Program-made: the position numbers and the translations under genes | Shown here: positions 1 through 8,289 of the stretch, in pieces | How positions within the stretch are numbered: position 1 is the first letter of the stretch | Layout of the letters: each line of letters starts with the position of its first letter | Origin: Sphingomonas naphthae | GTDB taxonomy: Bacteria; Pseudomonadota; Alphaproteobacteria; Sphingomonadales; Sphingomonadaceae | Length of the DNA stretch: 64,000 nucleotides | Reading direction: 5' to 3' | Assembly: GCF_028607085.1 (NCBI RefSeq) | Contig: NZ_CP117411.1 | Location: forward strand, 2,914,001 to 2,978,000 | The notes under the pieces: generated by a model | Database searches by the model: none | Seen by the model: only the letters and a program-made list of their open reading frames with translations | Told to the model about the DNA's origin: nothing

Positions 1-1076
1 TGCTCGATCCGTGCCGGGGTTCGGGCGGGTTCGGCTGGCAGGTGGGCTGCCGCTCGATCGACCGCGCCAGCGCCGCCAAGGCCAAGAGCTACGCCGTGTT
101 CGGCCAGGCGACCTACAATCTCGATACGCTGCACTTCACCGTCGGCGGCCGCAACACCTGGGACGACCGCGACGGCCGCCTGCTCACCGTCAACAATGCG
201 CCGCGCAGCCTGACCTACAGCCAGAACACCAGCCGCTTCGATCCGATGGCGGTCGTCGCCTGGGATGCCTCGCAGGACATCAACCTCTACGCCAAATATT
301 CGACCGGCTACCGTTCGGGCGGCGCCAGCTCGCGCTCGGTCAGCTATCGCGAGTTCGGGCCGGAGAAGGTGAAGGCCTATGAGATCGGCGCCAAGACGCA
401 GTTCTTCGATCGGCGCGTCCGCCTGAACCTGGCGGGCTACATCATGGATCGCACGGGCAGCCAGATCGACTTCAGCTCGGTCTCGTTCGATCCGGCGACC
501 GGCGCCAACCGCAACACGGTGGAGACGGTCAATGCGCCCGGCACCACCAAGATCCGCGGTGTCGAGGCCGACCTGACCGTCAACCCGGTCGAGGGCCTGA
601 CCCTGGGCGCCAGCTACGCCTACACCTACACCAACATCCCGGCGACCTTGAACCCGTTCACCAACATCCTTCAGAAAGTCTACATCGTCTTCACCCCGCG
701 CAACGCGGCGAGCGGCACGATCGACTATAGCGTGCCGGTGGCGGGCGACTTCGCCAACCTGAAGTTCCACGTCGACGGCAATTATTCCGACGCGACGCAG
801 ACCTTCGACCAGGCCGAGACCAAGAACGACAAGTCGTTCATCGTCAACGCCCGCCTCTCGCTGGCCGATATCGACATGGGCCGGGGCACCAGGCTGACCG
901 TCTCCGCCTGGTCGCGCAACCTGTTCAACACCGCCTACGTCTATCGCCGCGATCCGGCGAACAGCCTGCCGGCGTTCGGCAGCGGTACGACCGGCAACAT
1001 CAACAACGTGCTGGGCGACTACGGCAATTTCAACGCCCCGCGCACCTTCGGCCTCGAGGGTTCGGTCCGCTTCTGA
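1..1076 (+). CDS. TonB-dependent receptor, C-terminal beta-barrel (partial)
   Basis: This is the 3' part of an outer-membrane TonB-dependent receptor; the reading frame is open from the left edge, so plug domain and signal peptide lie outside the window. The visible 350 or so residues are an alternating series of amphipathic strands with many Tyr, Asn and Gly residues, including a 'YAKYSTGYRSGG' strand and the closing barrel segment 'GDYGNFNAPRTFGLEGSVRF' that ends in a terminal Phe, the usual outer-membrane insertion signal. Such receptors import siderophores, vitamin B12 or plant-derived compounds; the substrate cannot be told from this fragment. The gene is followed after about 20 bases by a strong hairpin terminator. 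Confidence 0.9.
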   Translation, partial: LDPCRGSGGFGWQVGCRSIDRASAAKAKSYAVFGQATYNLDTLHFTVGGRNTWDDRDGRLLTVNNAPRSLTYSQNTSRFDPMAVVAWDASQDINLYAKYSTGYRSGGASSRSVSYREFGPEKVKAYEIGAKTQFFDRRVRLNLAGYIMDRTGSQIDFSSVSFDPATGANRNTVETVNAPGTTKIRGVEADLTVNPVEGLTLGASYAYTYTNIPATLNPFTNILQKVYIVFTPRNAASGTIDYSVPVAGDFANLKFHVDGNYSDATQTFDQAETKNDKSFIVNARLSLADIDMGRGTRLTVSAWSRNLFNTAYVYRRDPANSLPAFGSGTTGNINNVLGDYGNFNAPRTFGLEGSVRF

Positions 1077-1093
1077 TCGGCGGATAGGTAAGG

Positions 1094-1129
1094 AAAAAGC
1101 CCCGGCGGAGCGATCCGCCGGGGCTTTTT
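1094..1129. terminator. Bidirectional rho-independent terminator
   Basis: A 16-bp stem (1094-1109 pairing with 1114-1129) closes a GCGA tetraloop and is flanked by A5 on the left and T6 on the right, so it can stop transcription in both directions. It ends the TonB receptor transcript. Before the island inserted it would also have lain just downstream of guaA, which is convergent with the receptor. Confidence 0.9.
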
Positions 1130-1182
1130 TCGTGTCTGCTGTATCGGCAAAGAGATCGTCAGGCAGGAAGGCGCCAGCCGCG

Positions 1183-1202
1183 TCACTCCCACTCCATTGT
1201 TC
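1183..1202. repeat. Distal attachment site (att) of the guaA island
   Basis: The sequence TCACTCCCACTCCATTGTTC matches the guaA end at 16065-16084 in 16 of 20 positions, with an identical 8-bp core TCCCACTC. Read on the minus strand it encodes Thr-Met-Glu-Trp-Glu-stop, that is, a guaA-like C-terminus with no gene in front of it. This is what a displaced original 3' end of guaA looks like after site-specific integration. Confidence 0.8.
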
Positions 1203-1406
1203 AATCCACACATAGACCATTGATTTAACAGCATTTTTCCCATTCGACGTCAAAAAATCCGACGCGCGGGCCGTCAAAAAGTTACGGTCTTGATTTTAAA
1301 GAGAAAATCGCTCGGAAATTTTTTTGCATCGTTTCGACATCTATCGAGGTCGATCAGGCAACACATCCCTCAGCGGTCGGGTAGATGGCGTTAGGCGTGG
1401 ATTCGC

Positions 1407-1418
1407 AAAGTACCGTCA
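1407..1418 (+). repeat. Putative integrase arm-type site, left end
   Basis: A copy of AAAGTACCGTCA lies about 205 bases inside the left att site. The same 12-mer occurs three times near the integrase at the other end (15789, 15861 and inverted at 15889). Placement at both ends of the island is expected for arm-type binding sites of a lambda-like integrase. The surrounding 1204-1474 is AT-rich for this genome and contains no convincing gene. Confidence 0.6.
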
Positions 1419-1474
1419 GACCGGTATAGTATATGACCAGATAGCAGGCTACGCTAGCGAAAGAGCGCCCCTAT

Positions 1475-2389
1475 TCAGCGACCGGGAAGATTGCGATCGC
1501 GAACGGCGATGAACGGACGATTGGTCTCGGCCGCGCGACGGGTTTTCTCATCCAGAACATCGATTAGCGACACTTTTCGGGATAGGACCTCATAGAGATC
1601 AAGCCCGTCAGCGCAGATTAGGTTCGTTTGCCGCCCACGAGAAAACGCTTCCAGACCATCGGCGGTGAATCCCGAATTGCTAACGAACAGCCCCCGTGAC
1701 CAGGATGCCTTGCCCGCAACCTTGCCAGAGAACGTCATCAAATCCGCGAAGCCAATCTGCGGACCATGCCATTTGGCCTCGACCAAGTAGGTCTGCCCAT
1801 GCAGCTTAAAGCTGCCATCAATCTGTTCACCTACCAGCCGGAAGGAACCGCGCGGTGCCAGCCCAAATCCGGCGAAGAGCTCATTCAGGAAGCCCTCGAA
1901 GCGAAGTCCCCTCGTTTGCGGATCCAGCTGCGTGATCTCGATGAGATGCGTCGCCAGTTCCTGCGCTTTGACAGCGCTCAGCGTCCCGGCCGACTGCGCT
2001 GGCGGATCCTCCGTCTTCGGCTGAGCGAAGCTGCTGAGGAATCCTGGGTCAAGCAGTTCGGGTATTTTGAACTCGACGCCGGGAAGAAGGCTGTTCAGGC
2101 GATCGATTTCCGCGCGGGTTAGAGGGTTTCCCTTGCCGCGCCGGTAGGTCATCGCTTGCCGGACGATCGCGATTATCAACTTCGTGAAATTCGAGCGCCG
2201 CCGCTCGAGCGTGGACGTCAGGAGCTGGACGATCGCCGGCCTCTTGCTCCCCGGAATCCAAAGGTCCGCGATACCGGCTTGGGCCGCCGCAATAGGAAAG
2301 GCCGTCTTGTTGTTTCCACTTCCCGGGAGGAAGTCATAGAAAAGATCGGCCAGGTCTTCGACCGTCTGTGCTTCGCGAAATGACAGCAT
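1475..2389 (-). CDS. Mrr-like PD-(D/E)XK restriction endonuclease
   Basis: A 304-residue protein whose C-terminal half (about 155-270) is an Mrr-type restriction endonuclease fold: '[13 protein letters not shown]' helix, then D191 (IDGSF), E204 and K206 (VEAKW) as the PD-(D/E)XK catalytic set, then the '[17 protein letters not shown]' segment usual in Mrr proteins. The first 130 residues contain no motif I recognise and may be a recognition or partner domain. Mrr proteins cut foreign, often modified, DNA. The start codon lies only 2 bases after the stop of the GajB-like helicase gene, so the two are almost certainly translated from one message. It is the last gene of a five-gene minus-strand run. 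Target modification is unknown. Confidence 0.8.
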   Translation of the reverse strand: MLSFREAQTVEDLADLFYDFLPGSGNNKTAFPIAAAQAGIADLWIPGSKRPAIVQLLTSTLERRRSNFTKLIIAIVRQAMTYRRGKGNPLTRAEIDRLNSLLPGVEFKIPELLDPGFLSSFAQPKTEDPPAQSAGTLSAVKAQELATHLIEITQLDPQTRGLRFEGFLNELFAGFGLAPRGSFRLVGEQIDGSFKLHGQTYLVEAKWHGPQIGFADLMTFSGKVAGKASWSRGLFVSNSGFTADGLEAFSRGRQTNLICADGLDLYEVLSRKVSLIDVLDEKTRRAAETNRPFIAVRDRNLPGR

Positions 2390-2391
2390 AA

Positions 2392-4209
2392 TTAGTCGCC
2401 CTCGGCCTCCTCCATGCGCGCTTCAAGCTCGTTCAGGAAGGGTGAGCGTCCCCAATGCATTCTCCCGCGGCCCGTATCGACATAACCGGAATACAGCATG
2501 TGAATTTCATCGCGGGCGCGCGTCAGACCCACGTAGAACAGACGGCGGCTTTCCCGCCGCGCCGCAGGAAGTTCGTTGCGCCAAGGAAGGCTGCCGAGGT
2601 CGAGCCCCACCATGATGACCACGTCGTACTCGCAGCCTTTGGCGGAATGCAGCGTCAGAAGGTTGAGGTGAAGCGGCGACCCATCGCGACCGCCGAGGCT
2701 TGCGAGGTCGAGATCGGCGAGCGCCCCGCCGACCGCGAGCGCCGTCGACATGCGTTCGACCTGTTCGGCCTGATCTGCCAGACTTGGTTCTCCCGCGATC
2801 AGCGCATCGAGCATTCCGGCGCGCAAGGACGCGACAAAATCGCGGGCGAGCCCATCCTCCACTCTGAGGGACCATAGAAGCCGGGTGAGGCTTTGCAGCT
2901 CCACGCTGGCGTCCGCCTCTGATATCCGAGCACGATGAAAGCCGATCCAGCGATCCAGCAGACCACGCAGCTGGGGCCGCGCCTCCCGCCAGCCGCCCGC
3001 GCACCACGCGGCGCAATCCTCAATCCAGCTTGTGAGCGCGACCTTGCGATAAGGCGCCGCGGTGTCGACCCGCACAAAGTCGAGGCCCGCAGCCGCGACA
3101 GCGTCGGCGACGACGTCGCCGGCGCGATAGTCTCGATAGAGGATCGCGATGTCGCCGAGCGCCCTGCCGGGCTTGGCCGCTAGCGCCGCTGGAATGATCT
3201 CGGCGATCGCATGCGCTGCCTGCCCCTCCAGGCCATCGTCGCATTCGACCATCGCGATAATAGCTTGCCGGTCCGGGTCGTTCGACTGATAGCCGCGAAC
3301 CTCGCCCAAGGCCATTTCCGACGCGCTGACGATGCTTGAGGCTGAACGGTAGTTCAGCTGAAGCTGCACGCGCTCGACATCGTCGCGCTCGGCCAATTCC
3401 TGCAACAAAGCCCCATCAGCGCCGGTGAAACCGTAGATGGATTGATCGGGGTCGCCGACGGCGAACAGTCGGACGCCTCCGTCGAACGCCATGCGCTTGA
3501 CTATGCGGTGCAGCGCCACGCCCAGGTCCTGATATTCATCGACCGCCAGCACAGGAAACTTCGCCTGCAGAAGCGGCAACACCCAATCGTGCTCCGACAC
3601 CAGCCGCTGGCCGAAGATCACAAGATCATCGAAATCGACGAGACCGGTTCGCCGCAGCTCGGCTTCATAGCTGTCCGCCCACGCCGCAAGCTCCTCCTCA
3701 GCCGTCCACTCTTCCGACGCTCGATCGAGGATCGATCGCCGATGGCGGCCGAGGTCCATCGACTTATAGGGATGGCCTGCGCCAAAGAGCCTGTCGCCGA
3801 TCCGCCGCATCGCCTGATCGCTCTGCCGCTGTGTGGCAACGGCAAGCGGGAACGGCACCGGAAGATCGGCAAGACGACCATAAGGCATCAGCAGATGCCT
3901 CAGGCAAAAGCCATGAACGGTGCCGATGAAGAGGTTCGGCGCCTCCCGCAGGCCAAGCCGCTCCAGCCGACGCGTCAGCTCGCGCGCGCATTCCTGGCTA
4001 TACGTGATGCATGCGGCACCGCGCGGCGCGCGCACGTCCTCAGCCATGATCCGGGCAAGCTTGAGCACCAGCGTCTTGGTTTTGCCGCTGCCCGGGCCCG
4101 CGAGCACGACGCAGTGTCCCGTGGAGTCATACGCTGCTTGCTGCCCAGGGTTGCTGGCCAGATCAGCCGCTTGGGCGAGATATGCGGCGCTGACATTACG
4201 CAAGGGCAT
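2392..4209 (-). CDS. gajB: UvrD/Rep-family helicase, GajB of a Gabija system
   Basis: A superfamily 1A DNA helicase of about 605 residues with the full motif series: Walker A GPGSGKT (38-44), TVHGF, Walker [34 protein letters not shown] and YVGLTRAR. In Gabija, GajB works with the OLD-type nuclease GajA against phage. Here gajA lies directly upstream and overlaps. The longest ORF begins at 4260, but I prefer ATG 4209: it has a GGAG about 10 bases upstream and overlaps the gajA stop by 14 bases, a normal coupled arrangement, while the extra 17 residues are unlike the family. At about 605 residues it is somewhat longer than the roughly 500-residue Bacillus GajB. Confidence 0.85.
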   Translation of the reverse strand: MPLRNVSAAYLAQAADLASNPGQQAAYDSTGHCVVLAGPGSGKTKTLVLKLARIMAEDVRAPRGAACITYSQECARELTRRLERLGLREAPNLFIGTVHGFCLRHLLMPYGRLADLPVPFPLAVATQRQSDQAMRRIGDRLFGAGHPYKSMDLGRHRRSILDRASEEWTAEEELAAWADSYEAELRRTGLVDFDDLVIFGQRLVSEHDWVLPLLQAKFPVLAVDEYQDLGVALHRIVKRMAFDGGVRLFAVGDPDQSIYGFTGADGALLQELAERDDVERVQLQLNYRSASSIVSASEMALGEVRGYQSNDPDRQAIIAMVECDDGLEGQAAHAIAEIIPAALAAKPGRALGDIAILYRDYRAGDVVADAVAAAGLDFVRVDTAAPYRKVALTSWIEDCAAWCAGGWREARPQLRGLLDRWIGFHRARISEADASVELQSLTRLLWSLRVEDGLARDFVASLRAGMLDALIAGEPSLADQAEQVERMSTALAVGGALADLDLASLGGRDGSPLHLNLLTLHSAKGCEYDVVIMVGLDLGSLPWRNELPAARRESRRLFYVGLTRARDEIHMLYSGYVDTGRGRMHWGRSPFLNELEARMEEAEGD

Positions 4210-5980
4210 CGCGAATATGCTCCAGCGCCTGCCGGATGTAGTCCGGGCACGTATCTTCATCGACGTGTGGCGCCAGCGCCTGAGCGAAGCGCCCTTTGCC
4301 GATCCGCTCGATGAGCTTGATCAACCGCTCCTCATCAAGCGTGTCGGTATCGTCAACCCAGCCCTGGATCAGATCCTGAGTGTTCTGATTGATCGATAGC
4401 TCCTCCCCGATGACTTCCTGCATCGCTTCGGCAAGGCCGCCGGTGAAGAGCTCCGGCTCAAGCGTATTGCTGTTGACGAAGTAGCCGAACGGTTCGGCGC
4501 GCGCGATTACAGCGTCGGCGTCTAATGGCGTGTAGTTCACGCCATTCTCGACCAGCCGCAGCACATTGATCAGCCGTCGGCGCACCAGCGGCGGGTTTGC
4601 ACCATTTGGATCCCGGTCGGTCAGAATGACATGCGGGATATTGAGTCCCTGCGGCCCCAACAACTTCACGTAGGGTGTGAAGTTTGTGCCACTCACGGAG
4701 CATACGGTGATGCCGAGCATATCGAGGGGGATGTCCAAGGCCTCAGCAAATGCAGGCATAAGGAACCGCTCGGCATCCCCCTCGACGAGGATCACGCCTC
4801 GCGCGAAGAAAATCTCCCCGCGGCTGACATCAATGTAGCGCTGTAGGTCCGCCTCATCGCGTGCCGTCAGGGGTGCCGTGGCCGTGGATACGGCCGTCGT
4901 CGCCTCCTCACCGGCGTCATGTCGGAGCAGGACGATCGAGCGGATCGGGGTCACACTCGCAATATGCGGCGAGTGCGTCGTAAGGATGGTTGTGAGCGGC
5001 GGAGTGTCTTCCTCTCCGTCCCCAGCTCCGCCGAGGAAGTACCGGTAGACGAGCCGCTGTATATGCGGGTGGAGGTGTGCTTCGGGCTCTTCGACCACAA
5101 GGAACGTATGGTCGCGCTCGCCATCCGTGACCAGACGATCGAGCTCAAGGCTCTTCAACGCCAAGAAGATCAGATTCGCGGTGCCAAGACTGGCGTCGCC
5201 AATGCCGCGCGCGCCATTATCGATCAGCAGCCGCAGGCTGCGCAGCAAAGCATCGACGCGGGTTGGTGCAAGACCAAGCGTGAGCGGAACGGCATGCTGT
5301 TCGCCCGCAATAGCGATCAGCCGCTCACTGATGCGCTGCGCGGTGGCGACCACCTCGGCATGGCCAGCAAGCTCGGCTTGCGCCTCGTTGACCTGCTCTT
5401 GGATCTCGTCGCGCGCGTCTTCATCCAGCGAGGTCGCCAGTTGCTCGATGAGAGGCCTCAACGGCGAGTTCCGCCAGCTCGACAGGTCCTTCTCGGCATC
5501 GCGCAGCGCGACCTGGACATCGAGCGGCAGCATCCGGCGGAAGGTTGAGCCGATCGACATATCGGGATCGTCACCGCCGAAAATGATATATTCGTAGTCG
5601 GCCAGGCTCTCAGGCTCGCGGCCGAGATTTGCCTTGGGCTGAAAACGGTACGTCAGACGCGCGACCATCGGTGGCCCCGGATCGACCACACAGTCATTGA
5701 GATGCGCCATCAATCGCGGATCGTCGGTAAAATCCGTCAGATCGACTGAGATTTCGATGGTCTCGCCGAGCTTGTCTTCGCCCAGCCCATCCCAGAAATG
5801 TTCGAACCCGAGCTGGCGGTCGCGTTCCGACAGGCCCGGATCCAGGATCAATTGTAGGGCGCGAATGAAGTTGCTCTTGCCGACCTTGTTTTCGCCGACA
5901 ATGACGATGCTCTCCCCAGTCTCGACCTCGATCTCCGAGAAATTGGCGAAATTGCTGATCTTTATGCGTGATATGCGCAC
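4196..5980 (-). CDS. gajA: OLD-family ATPase/TOPRIM endonuclease, GajA of a Gabija system
   Basis: 594 residues, close to known GajA. N-terminal ABC-type ATPase with 'ISNFANFSE' strand, Walker A GENKVGKS (29-36), Walker B 'FLVVEEPEAHLHP' (293-305) and H-loop TTHSPH (334-339). C-terminal TOPRIM domain with 'VILVEGDAE' (E400) and DRD (455-457), the metal-binding acidic residues of the nuclease. GajA nicks DNA when nucleotide levels fall during phage replication, and acts in complex with GajB, whose gene follows with overlap. The start is GTG 5980, preceded by a GAGGGGGGA purine run; no in-frame ATG is nearby. The gene begins 17 bases after abiEii. Pairing of an OLD nuclease with a UvrD helicase is the defining Gabija architecture. 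Confidence 0.88.
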   Translation of the reverse strand: MRISRIKISNFANFSEIEVETGESIVIVGENKVGKSNFIRALQLILDPGLSERDRQLGFEHFWDGLGEDKLGETIEISVDLTDFTDDPRLMAHLNDCVVDPGPPMVARLTYRFQPKANLGREPESLADYEYIIFGGDDPDMSIGSTFRRMLPLDVQVALRDAEKDLSSWRNSPLRPLIEQLATSLDEDARDEIQEQVNEAQAELAGHAEVVATAQRISERLIAIAGEQHAVPLTLGLAPTRVDALLRSLRLLIDNGARGIGDASLGTANLIFLALKSLELDRLVTDGERDHTFLVVEEPEAHLHPHIQRLVYRYFLGGAGDGEEDTPPLTTILTTHSPHIASVTPIRSIVLLRHDAGEEATTAVSTATAPLTARDEADLQRYIDVSRGEIFFARGVILVEGDAERFLMPAFAEALDIPLDMLGITVCSVSGTNFTPYVKLLGPQGLNIPHVILTDRDPNGANPPLVRRRLINVLRLVENGVNYTPLDADAVIARAEPFGYFVNSNTLEPELFTGGLAEAMQEVIGEELSINQNTQDLIQGWVDDTDTLDEERLIKLIERIGKGRFAQALAPHVDEDTCPDYIRQALEHIRDALA

Positions 5981-5997
5981 ACGTCCGTCCCCCCTCG

Positions 5998-7014
5998 TTA
6001 TTCTCTATCGCGGTTGGCCCGCTCGGCCATGTCGGCGCAACGCGCCATCAACGCCTCGAAAGTTTCGGCGTCGTCGAGCAGCAGACCGTCCTCCACCATC
6101 CGGGCGTAGTCGTCGCCAAGCGCCTGGAGCGCTTCCCCCGCCGGCACCAGGCGCAGGCCGCCATGGACCGCGGCCCAATAGTCGATCAATTCACGATCGG
6201 CCCCTTTTTCGGCGAAGAACATCGTCTTGTGGCGCGCGACAGCGTCCGCCAGATCGCGATCGGCGAAGGCACTCGCGGCAAGACCAGCCTCGTCCAGTCG
6301 CACCACATCATGCCAATGACGGGCGAAGCGCTCGCCACGCAAACGCTCTTGCAGGCAGAAGACATGAATCGCGGTGGCCTTTTCCCAGAAGGTTCGCTCA
6401 GCGTGCATCACCCGAGGGCGGGCCGTGGGAAAGACCACATCATCAACCAAGCCGGACGCATCGCAGGCGACATCGCGCTCGCTTGCCGGGTTGCCGGTCG
6501 AGCGTGCGCCGAATTCGAGCATGACGCTTGGCGCGACATAACCCGTCCCTGTAGTGGTCGCCTCATAATCGATGAAGAGCTTCTCACCCTCCGCGCGAAC
6601 GGTTGCCGCCAGCTTCTCTTTCGCCAAGGCGCCGGCGATCGCAGGCTGGACCGATCCCAATACCCATTCAGGAAGCCGTTTTCGCACCTCGCTCGACCAA
6701 CGCTTCTCCTCACTGCGCGATTTCGGCAACGCTTCGCCGTTCTCGCCGACGAGATCGGCGGCGATCGCGCGGATATCGTAGGTGAGATCGACGTCCTCCG
6801 AAAAACGCCGGATGACGCCGTAGGCCTTCGACAGCGACGTGCCGCCTTTAAAGACGAGGTGCTCACCCAGCGACGTGGCATAGAGCGCCGCCAGCGCCCA
6901 AACGACCCAGGCATCCTTTTCGAGGAGATGGGCGGGCCGTCCCGATTTGTCAGCGGCAATACCAAGCACGTCACGGCGATCCGACGCCGAAAGGTTGAGG
7001 AACACATCAGCCAT
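5998..7014 (-). CDS. abiEii: AbiEii-type nucleotidyltransferase toxin
   Basis: A 338-residue nucleotidyltransferase of the AbiEii family, the toxin half of the type IV AbiE toxin-antitoxin and abortive infection system. Family features: 'LLEKDAWVVWAL' near residue 31, the nucleotidyltransferase core FKGGTSLSK (55-63) and, ten residues on, SEDVDLT with the catalytic D-x-D (D74, D76). Related toxins transfer nucleotides to tRNA acceptor ends or similar targets. The longest ORF begins at 7041; ATG 7014 is preferred because it overlaps the abiEi stop by 8 bases and has a GGAAAGG about 6 bases upstream. It sits between abiEi and gajA in one tight run. Confidence 0.85.
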   Translation of the reverse strand: MADVFLNLSASDRRDVLGIAADKSGRPAHLLEKDAWVVWALAALYATSLGEHLVFKGGTSLSKAYGVIRRFSEDVDLTYDIRAIAADLVGENGEALPKSRSEEKRWSSEVRKRLPEWVLGSVQPAIAGALAKEKLAATVRAEGEKLFIDYEATTTGTGYVAPSVMLEFGARSTGNPASERDVACDASGLVDDVVFPTARPRVMHAERTFWEKATAIHVFCLQERLRGERFARHWHDVVRLDEAGLAASAFADRDLADAVARHKTMFFAEKGADRELIDYWAAVHGGLRLVPAGEALQALGDDYARMVEDGLLLDDAETFEALMARCADMAERANRDRE

Positions 7015-7603
7015 GCGCGGCCTTTCCGACGCTGCGCGCAAGCCATGTTGGAAGCTGGGGTGCTACCGCCACCAACTCCTGGAATGTCGTCGATGGCAGC
7101 TTGCGCTTCAAAGCCTGAAGCGCTGCCTCCGCCTTGTCTGGACCGAGCCACGCCAGAGCCCGCACAGCCTCCCCAGCCGGTCGATTGGCTAGGGCAAGCT
7201 GCCAGCGCGGCGCGTGGCGAAGCTCAACGATTTGCTTTCCCAAGCTCATCGTGCGGCTGCGACCCGACGTCAGATAAACCGATCTCACCGGCACCTGTGT
7301 CGTGAGCCCCAGCGTGTTTGCAGCCGCCGCCCCGCTGGGCACGATGACTTCGCCGCGCTGACTGGCCAGCGCTTCGACGGCTTGCTCGACCGAGGGGGAC
7401 CTCGTGCCGAACCGGCTGGAAATCGGGCGCAGATAAACGCCGCGACCAGCGCGCATCAAGCGGCCCCGCTCCACTAGGCGCGACAGCGCCTGGTCGACGG
7501 CTGCCCTATTGCCAAGGTGCAGCAAGCCCTTGGCGGATATCGGCGCACCCTCAGGCAGGCCTTCCGCGTGCGACAGAATCTGCTCGGTCAATCGTTGCAT
7601 CAT
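7007..7603 (-). CDS. abiEi: AbiEi-type antitoxin and autorepressor
   Basis: A 198-residue protein matching the AbiEi/DUF6088 antitoxin family: an N-terminal winged helix ('GLLHLGNRAAVDQALSRLVE', 'LMRAGRGVYLRP') followed by a C-terminal antitoxin domain with the 'VPSGAAAANTLGLTTQVPVR' region typical of the family. AbiEi proteins bind inverted repeats in their own promoter and so repress the operon. Exactly such a palindrome overlaps the promoter immediately upstream. Tandem ATGs at 7603 and 7600 follow a GGAG at suitable distance. It is the first gene of the minus-strand run that continues into abiEii, gajA, gajB and the Mrr-like gene. Confidence 0.85.
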   Translation of the reverse strand: MMQRLTEQILSHAEGLPEGAPISAKGLLHLGNRAAVDQALSRLVERGRLMRAGRGVYLRPISSRFGTRSPSVEQAVEALASQRGEVIVPSGAAAANTLGLTTQVPVRSVYLTSGRSRTMSLGKQIVELRHAPRWQLALANRPAGEAVRALAWLGPDKAEAALQALKRKLPSTTFQELVAVAPQLPTWLARSVGKAAHG

Positions 7604-7610
7604 AAAACTC

Positions 7611-7640
7611 CTGTCAGAAATATACGCGGTTTTCTGACAG
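7611..7640. promoter_or_regulatory. AbiEi operator palindrome
   Basis: Perfect inverted repeat: CTGTCAGAAA at 7611-7620 and TTTCTGACAG at 7631-7640, with a 10-base centre. One arm falls between the -35 and -10 boxes of the leftward promoter and the other just downstream of the -10, so a bound dimer would block initiation. AbiEi antitoxins are known to bind inverted repeats in this position; that this one is bound is inferred. Confidence 0.75.
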
Positions 7641-7647
7641 TTTTCAA
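7619..7647 (-). promoter_or_regulatory. Sigma70-like promoter of the abiE-gabija-mrr run
   Basis: On the minus strand TTGAAA (7647-7642) and TATATT (7624-7619) are separated by exactly 17 bases, a near-consensus housekeeping promoter. It lies 16 bases upstream of the abiEi ATG and overlaps the palindromic operator. No other promoter-like gap exists before the end of the five-gene run. Confidence 0.7.
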
Positions 7648-7655
7648 GTTCCGGA

Positions 7656-7704
7656 GATTGCCACGTCGAGCAATCTTGACCGGATGTTTATGACCGGGCA
7701 TATT
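7656..7704 (+). promoter_or_regulatory. Divergent sigma70-like promoter with upstream inverted repeat
   Basis: TTGACC (7676-7681) and CATATT (7699-7704) are 17 bases apart and point toward the gene at 7727. Directly upstream, GATTGC (7656-7661) and GCAATC (7670-7675) form a 6-bp inverted repeat that could be a separate operator. The promoter boxes do not overlap the AbiEi palindrome, so this side may be controlled differently. Confidence 0.55.
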
Positions 7705-7726
7705 TGTCTAAATTGGAGTGTCGGCC

Positions 7727-8281
7727 ATGTATGTCTATAACCCCGAAAAGTTCGCATCGCTCTCGGAGTCCGAACTCGGCCAACAACTTTGGTCCTTCCT
7801 GACCCGGCCCGAAAATGTCGCCCGCCTCGAGACCGCGTCGGAGCTGAGCAAGCCCGCCGTCGAGGGGATCGAAGAGCAACTTCTCGAAGCTTTCCGGGAG
7901 GAAGTGCTGGCGGATCGAATCAAGCAGATGATCGGCCATATGGTGCGGCAGATCCTGGAGCAACGCGGTTGGTTGCTCGACCAAGGCGACGTCAAGGTTC
8001 AGTCGGTGCCCTTCATGAAGGCCGCGCGCTATCGGCGACCGGATTGGTTCACCTTCCACGCCTTCCGCAACACCAGCGATCCGCGCGACGTCGTCATCAC
8101 CGACCGCCGCCAGAACGCCGCCCTGCCTGAGAATGCGCGCTGGACCTATTACGCCACCTTCGCGAGCCCGATCAAAGCCGCCGTGGCTTTCGGCGTCCAC
8201 GACCTCAGCCAGTTGCGTCAGCAGGTGCATGCGAATGGCTACCATCGCGTCCGCGTCGAGCGGATGCTGCGGCGCGCGTGA
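7727..8281 (+). CDS. Island protein of unknown family, first of a three-gene module
   Basis: A 184-residue protein I do not recognise. It is helical and charged in its first 95 residues ('IEEQLLEAFREEVLADRIKQ', 'HMVRQILEQRGWLLDQGDVK', which resembles a winged-helix segment), then contains 'FMKAARYRRPDWFTFHAF' and an Arg-rich C-terminus. No signal peptide or membrane segment. ATG 7727 is chosen over GTG 7718 because the GGAG at 7715-7718 is 8 bases before the ATG but overlaps the GTG. It overlaps or abuts the next gene, a PD-(D/E)XK protein, and is divergent from the abiE-gabija run, so a defence-related role is likely but inferred from context only. Confidence 0.7.
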   Translation: MYVYNPEKFASLSESELGQQLWSFLTRPENVARLETASELSKPAVEGIEEQLLEAFREEVLADRIKQMIGHMVRQILEQRGWLLDQGDVKVQSVPFMKAARYRRPDWFTFHAFRNTSDPRDVVITDRRQNAALPENARWTYYATFASPIKAAVAFGVHDLSQLRQQVHANGYHRVRVERMLRRA

Positions 8282-8289
8282 GGTCAGAC

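Noticed and set aside
1324-1512. 62-codon frame at the left end of the island
   Set aside because: No ribosome-binding site, overlaps the 3' end of the Mrr-like gene on the other strand and includes the putative arm site.
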